From assembly GCA_949775045.1 (NCBI GenBank), contig OX459097.1, positions 2,081,598-2,145,597 of the forward strand: 64,000 nt of DNA, written 5' to 3'. Numbering within the stretch: the first letter of the stretch is position 1; every line of letters begins with the position of its first letter. Shown one piece after another: positions 58,501 to 63,721 of this stretch. A program made the position numbers and the translations under genes. A model generated the notes under the pieces. That model made no database searches, had not been told where the DNA came from, and saw only the letters and a list, made by a program, of their open reading frames with translations. This DNA comes from Metridium senile. Taxonomy: Eukaryota > Cnidaria > Anthozoa > Actiniaria > Metridiidae.

Positions 58501-59811
58501 CAAAAGACCTTCAATGACATACTTTATACTAAAATTGCTCAGATTGTATATTACATTAATATATATGCCTTAACCAAAGAATTTATACATTGTAACTATT
58601 GTCATATTTATTTGAATTGAAATAGCAACGTTTTATTATATAAATATATATACACCTAATTGCAAAATCATTACAAGTCATATAAAAAGAAAATCACAAC
58701 TGTCTGTTTGGTTTAACATTCTGGAATGGTAGCCATTATAGAGGAGCCCTCACTGTGAATGGAGCTTGGTATATATACACCTAATCCAAAGAACGTTGTC
58801 GGGTCCGCCGCACAGTCCTCGCACCAAGACCGTGAAGGAAAACACAGTGAATATTTTGATGAGAGTGATAAAACAAGAAAACAAAAGTAGGCACAACACT
58901 ATTTCATTGAAAAAAGTTCCACACTAGAGTGTGAACATGCAAATAAATTAATTACTGATTAGATATAACCAATATTTCACAGTCTTGGCGCGAGGACTGT
59001 GCGGCGGTCCAGATAACGTTTTTTGGATTAGGTGCATATGATGGTTTATGGGAGAGGCAGACAAAACGGAAAGGTCTACAGAGTTGTGCCAAAACTGACC
59101 TGACACCCCTTTTAGTCTAGAAGCCAATTCTGAAAAGAGCCTTATTTTTCAATTTGGCTGCACCCTGGGGTTGGCTAAGGTTTCTTGGTATCCTTTTGAA
59201 GCTTGAAGACTTCTGAGTTCGAATTGGCTTGTTGCAATACAAATGAAGTGTCCAAAATTTGCCATAATGCAATAGCAAATTAGCTCATCCCTCCATTTTG
59301 CAACAACTTTTATTCTAATTCTTATCATATTTACTTATTTTTCATAGTGGAAGAAAAAAATGAAAGTCGACATCAAGAAACCCTCTCTGCAATACAACAC
59401 GATTCTGGGCCTAAGAAATGCTATACCGGGGTAAGATCATGAAAGAAGGAATCCAATGATTGAAATGGAATTGAAATAACTGTTGTTGTCAATGGTTTAT
59501 TTTTAAAGGAGCTAAAGATAACAGAAGCCCAAAGTGCTCTACTAGATGATCGTTTTCAGCATATCAAAGACGTTGTGATCGCCACGGAATTGTTAGACAG
59601 TTTACCATGTTTATCACTAGAACAAAAAGATAAAATAACCTTCAATGAGAAGAACTTCACACAAGAAACAGCCTTGAAGACATTGATAGATGCCATTAAG
59701 ACTTGTGAAGGTGGCTTTGAAATGTTTGTACGTTCCCTCGTCAACGCAGGTCTTGTTCATTTTGCTGTATTGTTAGATCCTGATTGTGACGGTAAGATAA
59801 AGTTGAATTAA
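33815..59811 (+). CDS. Gene C: unknown N-terminal domain, repeat linker, TRADD-N-like, HEPN x2, Roc-COR GTPase, HEPN, CARD
   Basis: Eighteen exons are supported: 33,815-34,517 (ATG 33,824), 35,484-36,128, 38,808-38,840, 39,382-39,607, 39,895-40,064, 44,173-44,286, 45,744-46,268, 47,182-47,703, 51,697-51,864, 52,154-53,771, 54,044-54,464, 54,803-54,866, 56,325-56,358, 56,831-57,300, 57,481-57,567, 57,698-57,787, 59,348-59,430, 59,509-59,791. All joins keep frame and sum to 2,082 codons plus one base. After the CARD exon the chain either reads through to TAA at 59,809-59,811 or splices on. The layout is that of a signalling GTPase of the ROCO type: a nucleotide-switching core, HEPN modules that in other systems bind or cut RNA, and a CARD to recruit effectors. 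Whether it is one transcript is inferred from phase and the lack of internal starts and stops; a split into two genes is possible. Confidence 0.66.
34637..35321. mobile_element. 685-bp foldback element flanked by TTAA
   Basis: GGTTACTGTAACCCTTCA at the left is mirrored by TGAAGGGTTACAGTAACC at the right (with one extra mismatch inward), and inner arms pair (GATCGTGTGAGC/GCTCACACGATC). TTAA flanks both sides (34,633-34,636; 35,322-35,325). The matching intron of gene B (CAAATTAACCAATG, about 15,013) is the perfect empty site. It split the conserved intronic hairpin. Confidence 0.9.
35484..36128 (+). CDS. Gene C exon 2: Pro/Thr/Ser repeat linker
   Basis: This phase 1-1 exon encodes about 215 residues. 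After ILKTYISNQTVGSQPPSD there are units of two kinds: five of the type LTGPPTSTDQASQSG, then five of the type STGLPTSTNAQPNPPG. Within each block the DNA copies are almost identical, so each block expanded separately. The first block keeps the PPTST core of genes B and D but not their PQPIPSG half. It is presumably a disordered tether. Confidence 0.82.
36255..37428. mobile_element. 1.17 kb element with CAGTCCGGATTATAGCCCC ends
   Basis: CAGTCCGGATTATAGCCCCA and TTTGGCGATAT are mirrored by TATCGCCAAATGG and GGGGCTATAATCCGGACTG. TGTAA flanks both ends. CAG-CTG ends recall hAT elements, but no transposase frame is visible. Confidence 0.82.
37578..37902. mobile_element. MITE, CCAGGTGAT ends, TA target
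   Basis: CCAGGTGATCTCGC near the left and GCGAAATCACCTGG at the right form terminal inverted repeats flanked by TA. The body has GCGC-rich ends and no coding frame. Confidence 0.6.
38673..38770. mobile_element. MITE of the AGGAAGCCCAA family, just before a gene C mini-exon
   Basis: AACCAATCACCATAGGAAGC and CCAAT at the left pair with ATTGGGCTGCTTGTGGTTGA at the right, around an AT-rich centre. It ends about 37 bases before the mini-exon at 38,808. Confidence 0.6.
38808..38840 (+). CDS. Gene C exon 3: 33-base mini-exon
   Basis: ATATGCAG precedes it and GTAAAA follows. Length 33 with phase 1-1 borders keeps the frame and adds GATINLVFATA, a short hydrophobic segment. It is too small to score by coding content; support is the splice sites, the phase match with both neighbours and its position. 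Confidence 0.4.
39382..40064 (+). CDS. Gene C exons 4-5: TRADD-N-like domain
   Basis: Exons 39,382-39,607 and 39,895-40,064 join in phase 2 (AG|G, Arg) and encode about 132 residues. Features: an N-terminal beta-rich part (VNIRCNFTFAG), a helix rich in polar residues, then VDSNSIIIHLRVKTIEALEE followed by LWQRYKNGDLKNALERILIT and MVVTMSEEQYLDARSFL. The series xLRVKxxEALExLWxxYxxGxL..xxIxxEEYxxxxxFL is one I associate with the TRADD-N-associated domain common in cnidarian and other invertebrate immune-type proteins; this is from memory. It would be a protein-interaction module. The intron between the exons holds a CCATA-rich simple repeat (39,690-39,830). Confidence 0.6.
40065..44172 (+). other. 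Gene C intron 5
   Basis: No exon was recognised. From 40,065 to about 40,210 lies sequence related to the 5,199-5,338 MITE. A segment at 40,760-41,800 carries paired GTGTTTCTAT..TAGAAACAC hairpins at both ends and may be another element. The LINE remnant occupies 41,950-43,537 on the opposite strand. An AGGAAGCCCAA-family end is near 43,640. Confidence 0.5.
41950..43537 (-). pseudogene. Non-LTR retrotransposon reverse transcriptase, decayed
   Basis: On the minus strand a linker segment (43,537-43,124) is followed by RT blocks: PTICEINQALKRLKDRKASN, then IPISW-like and YRG motifs, FRPGEGTADAI, LSAAFDHI, GVRQGVPESPPLFNLYIDW and the catalytic EYADDLELFF. Stops and frame changes separate them, for example an in-frame stop just before MWKVIRLRFG, so the element is dead. 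The endonuclease part is not visible. YADD, with the GVRQG block, identifies a LINE-type enzyme; I cannot place the clade firmly. Confidence 0.88.
44173..44286 (+). CDS. Gene C exon 6: short linker exon
   Basis: A strong TTTTTTGTAG acceptor and a GTAATA donor bound 114 bases, phase 1-1. The product (MNPEAKTPTSPVTVTSHPVH, then QTPIIHTKDHLMAMDAQ) is Pro/Thr-rich and probably a flexible link before the HEPN pair. It is spliced like the other exons of the gene. Confidence 0.6.
45285..45655 (+). mobile_element. Dispersed GGGGTACTCCCC element
   Basis: It starts with a G-run and GGGGTACTCCCCTATATTTG, then GGGTATGTGCCGCCCGATAG and repeated TCTGGGATAGGGTAT motifs, ending near GAGGACCCGGGAAAACTAC. The parallel intron before the second HEPN exon lacks it, so it inserted after that exon duplicated. 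I recall closely similar repeats in coral and anemone genomes; this is recognition, not a search. Confidence 0.65.
45744..46268 (+). CDS. Gene C exon 7: DZIP3-type HEPN domain 1
   Basis: This phase 1-1 exon of 175 residues has features of the DZIP3/hRUL138-type HEPN domain: LSRLLIVEGRCVLQDVFDAI, LNTQQWNKLYP, FDFTLLILLFRNIC, then WSRQPSPLDLSMQADLVRLK and NWRNEHYANRIDL. In the family the last motif reads RNxxYAH; here the His position is Asn, so nuclease activity, if it ever existed, is doubtful. The N-terminal helix HTRLSRLL and C-terminal ALTRLGG are typical. It is a tandem duplicate of the next exon, including flanking intron sequence. Confidence 0.75.
46455..46750 (+). repeat. Intronic minisatellite, ACACAGGAT.CACTTGTATCA units
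   Basis: Three to four units contain ATACACATTGCACA, ACACAGGATG.ACACTTGTATCA and GTACACTGC, between the two HEPN exons. Confidence 0.75.
47182..47703 (+). CDS. Gene C exon 8: DZIP3-type HEPN domain 2
   Basis: 174 residues, phase 1-1, with the same TTTTTTGCACATAG acceptor and GGTCGAG|GTAGGACTGGG donor as exon 7. LIDGGTCVLQDVFDAVHPP, FDITLLFLLFRSIC and WRNELVHTEDL identify it as a paralogue. Here the Arg-Asn..His motif is present (RNELVH), though one residue shorter than in exon 7. The two copies differ at scattered positions rather than in blocks, so the duplication is moderately old. Confidence 0.76.
47995..49592. mobile_element. 1.6 kb foldback element with 0.6 kb arms
   Basis: AGTAGTTATGTAGGGATGGA at 47,995 is mirrored by TCCATCCCTACATAACTACT ending 49,592. 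The arms stay paired through reiterated GATCGTGCGG, the GGACTTA(G/A)CGGAGA block and the CTGCTCTCCCTGCTCATCGA block, to about 48,620/48,960. The loop is made of GCCGAGCC and CTACAGGCTCC reiterations. GACGTT/GATGTT flanks the ends. It inserted into the first unit of the 92-bp tandem repeat at 49,598. Arm identity is very high by eye. No gene is carried. Confidence 0.88.
49598..49925 (+). repeat. Tandem repeat, unit about 92 bp, 3.6 copies
   Basis: Units carry GTGTTTATAGTTGGCCGGGG, TTCTTTATAAACGACAAAAC, AACACTGAAATGATTTCTGT and GTTTTGGGACGTTC. The left neighbour (47,979-47,994) is the interrupted first unit. Confidence 0.9.
50260..50385 (+). pseudogene. C-terminal tail of another LINE reading frame
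   Basis: The frame reads RAASSHLWNKLPLSLRT, then FKKGIQTYLFNETFS and a stop. The pattern xAAxxLWNxLPLSLR....FKxxLKTxLF is the well-known C-terminus of many LINE polyproteins. Its 3' UTR is split: it resumes after 51,476 and ends in GTAAATAGGGCTATATAAAT and an (ATT)n tail near 51,635. The insertion between is the TTAA element. Confidence 0.75.
50410..51472. mobile_element. 1.06 kb element flanked by TTAA, inserted in a LINE 3' UTR
   Basis: GGATATACAGGACAC at the left is mirrored by GTGTCCTGTATATCT at the right, with TTAA at 50,406-50,409 and 51,473-51,476. It contains a poly-G run (50,804-50,834) followed by a TACTCCGCTACGATTTGGGT segment, probably a further nested repeat. No transposase is visible. 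Confidence 0.72.
51697..51864 (+). CDS. Gene C exon 9: P-loop of the Roc GTPase
   Basis: This phase 1-1 exon (acceptor CAACAG, donor GTAAGG) encodes 56 residues ending in PCLPVVLVGQSRSGKTSLLR. GQSRSGKT is the Walker A/G1 motif (GxxxxGKT) that binds the phosphates of GTP, preceded by a hydrophobic strand, as in Ras-like and Roc domains. The lead segment (PPEILARGPQAQSAYKQALK) is helical and common before Roc domains in invertebrate ROCO-like proteins. The exon break right after the P-loop helix separates G1 from the rest of the domain. Confidence 0.85.
52154..53771 (+). CDS. Gene C exon 10: rest of Roc GTPase and COR domain
   Basis: 539 residues, entering in phase 1 and leaving in phase 2. 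EKFNPSEDSTVGAKL supplies the switch I/G2 Thr. An unusually long acidic, low-complexity insert (residues about 45-145, Asp/Glu/Asn/Lys-rich) follows before the G3 motif MDFAGQPVYSVTHPVFL. FVVSTHADKP occupies the G4 position, giving THAD rather than the classical NKxD, as in other Roc domains. The COR part includes IPIRWLRFEKKL, LNYLHDLKVIIHFP, IIIDTQWLLDMFAKVI, MEKFCLVCKQRDGSFLVPAM and PLVVRFKSSHLPLGLFPRLL. COR mediates dimerisation and couples nucleotide state to neighbouring domains. No leucine-rich repeats precede Roc and no kinase follows. Confidence 0.88.
54044..54464 (+). CDS. Gene C exon 11: C-terminal COR segment with Cys/His cluster
   Basis: It joins exon 10 in phase 2 (NFAR|FYIQLG) and exits in phase 0. 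FYIQLGSDYELSLVLMADTT and VALIDDVKPG continue the COR beta-rich half. A helical segment leads to FCIGCPICLTNCKKHN, then DCHQDSCVHL and HWFP. The dense Cys/His spacing suggests a metal site at the end of COR; I know similar C-x2-C segments in other invertebrate Roc-COR proteins but not their function. Confidence 0.8.
54803..54866 (+). CDS. Gene C exon 12: short linker
   Basis: Enters in phase 0 after CTATACTAG and leaves in phase 1 at GTTAGT. It encodes SEVVKKDAENISDVSSSRKD, a charged flexible link. Only splice and phase support. Confidence 0.5.
54867..56324 (+). other. Gene C intron 12
   Basis: Non-coding AT-rich DNA. I see no clear terminal repeats or conserved frame apart from several GTGCTATGG/CCATAGCAC words (about 55,320-55,685) that could be part of an old inverted element. 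Confidence 0.4.
56325..56358 (+). CDS. Gene C exon 13: 34-base mini-exon
   Basis: TTTTTCAG acceptor and GTTAGT donor; phase 1 in, phase 2 out, encoding DLSLMNLHEEE plus part of Arg. The phase 2 exit fits the phase 2 entry of the next exon at 56,831. Confidence 0.45.
56831..57300 (+). CDS. Gene C exon 14: third HEPN domain
   Basis: 157 residues from a TTATTACAG acceptor (phase 2) to a GTATGT donor (phase 1). The domain begins VNFFQLTLLLFRDGNQKLRE, continues with WDFSLITTVLNKSTL, and has IKELKEIRNKSIGHAPDAKI: RNKSIGH is the Arg-Asn...His signature of HEPN domains with the His retained. It is a different subtype from exons 7-8, closer to the DZIP3-like HEPN domains placed before Death-fold domains in other invertebrate proteins. 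RNA binding or cleavage is possible but unproven. Confidence 0.72.
57481..57787 (+). CDS. Gene C exons 15-16: helical linkers
   Basis: Exon 57,481-57,567 encodes DVKKPLDELLPFLNKSLKVE and EKEILDAINK. Exon 57,698-57,787 encodes LEKTIKDQHQETRLVIQQES and ADVKATIREE. Both are phase 1-1, charged and likely helical, possibly coiled-coil. The second is a paralogue of exon 17, with the same acceptor region and the HQET core. Confidence 0.65.
57861..58085 (+). repeat. Intronic block duplicated around exons 16 and 17, copy 1
   Basis: The sequence from GCAAAGGATGAGAAAAAATG through GATGGGAGGGGGAGG to TCACAAAAGTCATATCTTA recurs at about 59,888-60,230. With the shared acceptor tracts, this shows an exon-plus-intron duplication. 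The frame here (57,904-58,086) is not a gene. Confidence 0.75.
58777..59034. mobile_element. MITE of the TACACCTAAT family in gene C intron 16
   Basis: ACACCTAATCCAAAGAACGT and CCGCCGCACAGTCCTCGC at the left are mirrored by GCGAGGACTGTGCGGCGG and ACGTTTTTTGGATTAGGTG at the right. Confidence 0.82.
59348..59430 (+). CDS. Gene C exon 17: duplicated helical linker
   Basis: The acceptor TTTTTCATAG and entry phase 1 copy exon 16; VEEKNESRHQETLSAIQHDS parallels LEKTIKDQHQETRLVIQQES. It exits in phase 0 at GGG|GTAAGA, which fits the phase 0 start of the CARD exon. Confidence 0.6.
59509..59811 (+). CDS. Gene C exon 18: CARD
   Basis: Phase 0 entry after TTTTAAAG. About 94 residues fit a CARD: LDDRFQHIKDVVIATELLDS (helix 1), LPCLSLEQKDKI (helices 2-3), ETALKTLIDAIKT (helix 4) and GFEMFVRSLVNAGLVHFAVL (helices 5-6), ending LDPD. 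CARDs nucleate filaments with CARD-bearing caspases or adaptors, so this is the likely output end of the protein. The exon can splice on at GTAAGA (59,792, phase 1) or read through six codons to TAA at 59,809-59,811. No further exon before 63.7 kb was convincing, so I favour termination here. Confidence 0.74.
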   Translation, partial: ELKITEAQSALLDDRFQHIKDVVIATELLDSLPCLSLEQKDKITFNEKNFTQETALKTLIDAIKTCEGGFEMFVRSLVNAGLVHFAVLLDPDCDGKIKLN

Positions 59812-59939
59812 TAATGGTTGGTCAATCCACATAAAATGTAGATTACAAAACATACAAATCAGTTGAAGTTAAATCTAGTTTAGTGTTGACCAACAAAGGA
59901 TGAGAAACAATACAACACATGTGTAAGTGATGGGGGATG

Positions 59940-60056
59940 GGAGAGGAGAGGAGAGGAGAGGAGAGGAGAGGAGAGGAGAGGAGAGGAGAGGAGAGGAGAG
60001 GAGAGGAGAGGAGAGGAGAGGAGAGGAGAGGAGAGGAGAGGAGAGGAGAGGAGAGG
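59940..60056 (+). repeat. (GGAGA)n microsatellite
   Basis: About 23 units of GAGAG/GGAGA, expanded relative to the matching place in the other block copy (about 57,900-57,945). Confidence 0.95.
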
Positions 60057-60569
60057 AAGTGATGGAGGGGAAGTGATGGAGGGGAAGTGATGGCGGGTAA
60101 GGGGCGGGGTTAAGGCTCAGAAATAGCTAGAGTTATGGGTGAGGAGAAATGCATTGCTCATTGTAAAGATAAGACACTAAACAAAAAACTGCTTCCAGTT
60201 TTTCCTCCACATAACTCATAAAAGTCATATTTTATATAATCTTTGGACGCGAGGAGACCGGTTTGATATTGTGCCTGACATGTGCTCTGGGATTTTTGTG
60301 GCTCAAATTTACATCCATCCACAAGAGTCTTTCCCTTGCATTAAATTATGTTTGCATGTGAGTCTGTTCTTGCCTTACTCTAAATAGGTAGACTACAGTA
60401 GTTATCGTGCCTGCCGTCGGTAGTGTACTGTTGTTGGAGCCTAGCTGTTGTTGGGACATTCGTTTTTATTGCCCTCATCTTTACTGGTCCAGTTAAGATT
60501 CATGACACGCGTGTTGTTTGTTTTGTCTGCCCAGTAAACGAGCTCAGTAAATGCAGCAATGAATGATAA

Positions 60570-60850
60570 CATGGGATGGGACTTTTAAACCGGAAGTGTC
60601 ACTCACTCACTCGCTCGCTCACTCACTCGCTCACTCACTAGACCGTCAGTGTAAACTTTTGAGCCCCAAGATTTTGGTCAGCGTACCGCCGTATATGCAT
60701 TACATCATCTTTCAAACAACCACTCTCCCAATTGGGTTTCCTGTGTAATGACGTAGTCAAGACCACCCCTCCCCACTTTAGGCTCCCTGTAACTTACCCC
60801 ACTGACCATAGGGGTCACGTTCTAACCTAAGCTATTCACACTATGTAGTC
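60570..60850 (+). repeat. Dispersed repeat, copy 1 of 2
   Basis: GATGGGACTTTTAAACCGGA, AGTGTCACTC, GAGCCCCAAGATTTTGGTCA, GCGTACC and AGGGGTCACGTTCTAACCT recur in order at 63,100-63,360. A (CACT/CGCT)n tract lies inside. Confidence 0.85.
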
Positions 60851-60859
60851 TATTTAGCA

Positions 60860-61039
60860 AATCGAATGTGGTTTAGCGTTGTCTGTACTCTTATCGACAA
60901 CGATATTCGTCATGACAGTGGTCAAAATGTTGTGGACTCACGACGCGCAGCGGAGTGAGTCAGCAACAAATTTTCATCACTGTCATGACGAATATCGTTG
61001 TCGATAAGAGTACAGACAACGCTAAACCACATTCGATTT
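60860..61039. mobile_element. Palindromic element
   Basis: AATCGAATGTGGTTTAGCGT, TGTCTGTACTCTTATCGACA and ACGATATTCGTCATGACAGT are mirrored on the right, around a loop with ACTCACGACGCGCAGCGGAG. Arms are about 75 bp and near-perfect. Confidence 0.85.
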
Positions 61040-63721
61040 GTTTTTTACAACACAAACCAAAATAAATGTACAAAAAGTAAAATGTCAGTTAACGGACGAA
61101 AAATGACGAATTTGTCACGCATCGAACTCAATGGTTTCTCTTCAAGCTACGGAAAATCACATAATTTACGAAAATGATCTTTTTTCAGCCGGTAAAAAAC
61201 AAATAAGCTTATTTTCATACAGAAATACAGTGCACTGTTTGTCTTGAGAGACTGCTAATTGAAGTTAGAAAAGTACAAGAACGTCAAACACGGCCGATTA
61301 GCTGGGTTCTGGTGAAACGTTTTTGAAAATTTTCAAACAAAATGCATTTTTTATACATTAAAACTGATCATATAGAAGATTACACAATATCTGATATGTC
61401 TAGCATTTGAACAACATTCTAAGCTTTTCAAATCAGTTCTGAACGAATGGTATTGTTCGTCAAAAATGTAATTTTGAGCACGTTTTTGTTGAAAAGACTA
61501 CAGAATTGATTGTGAGTGAAGATTTGTCGAAAAGACTGAAAAATCGCATAAAATTAAAACGACAACAGCTCCATGACAGCATAGTTACATTTATTACAAT
61601 TTTCTACTTACAGAAAAGTAATTTCCATTGATAGTTTATCCATAAACTTCTTTTTAAAATCCTTTTTTGACGAAAATACTTTGTGGATGACAAACTTTCC
61701 CTCAATTCCGCACGAGTGTTGTGTGATGATGACGTGATCGCCGTTGTCTGGACTCTTATTTACCACGGTAAATCAACCAATCAGCGCGCGAGAATTCACA
61801 CAAGTGTTGTGAAAATATCACTTCAAAATTTATACCCCAAATAAACGCTCTAATGTCCCATGTTGGACACTTCACTATATAATCGCACATAAAAGTTATC
61901 ACCAACAATGAGTGAATACTTATTATTAATAACGTAAAAATGGAGTACCTTTTCTAATTTAAAGTTTTTAAGCGAAAATATTTATATGCGAGAGGTCACT
62001 AAATCAGATATTCCTTCGATCGCGCATGCTCAGAATGATTGAGGAATCTAACAACTCAAAAAAAAGACACGTAAAAACAACAAAAACAAACATACTGCAT
62101 TGTAAATAATTTTTTATGAATTTGTTTACGTTGAATTTTAAAACGTGCACCCAGACACGTCTTAACAAAGGTTGACTCGTTCAAAGCACGAGGTATTGCA
62201 CCACAGAAAGCCCAAATACCACAGGAAGCCCAAGCAAATCGCCATCTTGGATTTGAACACGAATTTATTCGGATTTCTCGTACTTCTACATCGATTTACT
62301 CTTCCAAATGAGCGTTCGCTTTGGGTAAATTGTTTGCTCAAGACATTATACAATTGCTAGCTGTTATTTTCTAACGTTTTTACGGAAAGAGGTTTTCTAA
62401 AACATGTCAATATCAGACCGTTTCTGATACTCGAGCCAACTCGATCCTCGAATTCTCAGAAAGCAGATTGATCAGCAAGGCCAGGAGCCCAAGGTAGATA
62501 AAAACAACGACATGAAAGCTGGATTATTCCAATACAAACTGCCATCAAAGCAAAGAAACAAGTAACTATTATATAATTATAATTTTTTTGATAAATATCA
62601 ATATTTTCAAAACATAATTCATCTTTTTAGTAGTTAATCTACATGTGCAATCGGCCTTCTCCGGTTCATAACATCGCCCAGAACGCCTTAAATCGCCTAA
62701 CATCACCTAAGAATTTAAGAGCTTTTTGCTAAAATCGCCTAACATCGCCAAAGTTCTCCTTAGAGGTTAGGAACTTTTTAATAAAACCGCATTAGATCGC
62801 CTAATATTACGGCGATTTTAGGCCACCGAGTAGGCCTGACAATTAAGATTTATACATAAATTTTAAATCTATTATAAATAAAGTTTTATTTGTTTAAAAT
62901 CAATGCCTTGTCTTTTCAATATGCTAACATTCATTATTTTCATAATGTTCTGAGATTTTTTAAATTATATCCAACAAAGTCAACATTAAAAGTGGTCTAA
63001 AAACTAGCTAAGCGCTTTCAAAATGTTCTAACAGTGATCCACGAGTTGGCCATAGGGCCTTTGATTAATTCGTGGATCGAAGATCTTCGAGTTATTGGGA
63101 TGGGACTTTTAAACCGGAAGTGTCACTCGCTCACTCACAAGACCGTCAGTGCAAACTTTTGAGCCCCAAGATTTTGGTCAGCGTACCTCACTATATGCAT
63201 TACATCATCTTTCAAACAACTACTCTACAAATTGGCCTTCCTGTGTAATGACGTAATCAAGACTACCCCTCCCCCACTTTGGGCTCCCTGTGTAAATATG
63301 TCACGACCTACCCCACCCGACTTGTAACTTACCCCACCATAGGGGTCACGTTCTAACCTCACAAAAAAAAAACAAGACATCAAACTACGCACTTCAGCGA
63401 TAACGGTGATCTACTTTGACAACTGATTCACTAGATAGCAAAAATAAATCTTTATTAACTTTTGTAGAGAATTATAGATAGAACCAGTTTAAAGCAATGG
63501 AATTATTGATAGAGGTTTGCAACTATATCATCCAGATGGATGTTTCATCACCATAACATAGAAGGAACCATGTGATCATGACTTGTAAGCTCCGCCTCCT
63601 GTTTGAAGGATCAGAAAAGACAATAATCCAAAGTTTCGAAATAGAAGGTCTGCATGCAGCATTACGATTAGAGGTTTAATAAAGGTTTGCATTGTTTTTA
63701 TATTTGAAATAGACACTACAG

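Larger units (their letters stand above)
59812..63721. other. Spacer between gene C and gene D
   Basis: It holds the second copy of the duplicated intronic block with a (GGAGA)n tract, a 280-bp repeat in two copies (60,570-60,850; 63,100-63,360), a 180-bp palindrome (60,860-61,039), AGGAAGCCCAA-family motifs near 62,200, and runs of CGCCTAACATCGCC (62,690-62,820). A 44-codon open stretch near 62,440-62,572 is the only protein-like segment. Just before gene D the sequence resembles array introns. Confidence 0.5.
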
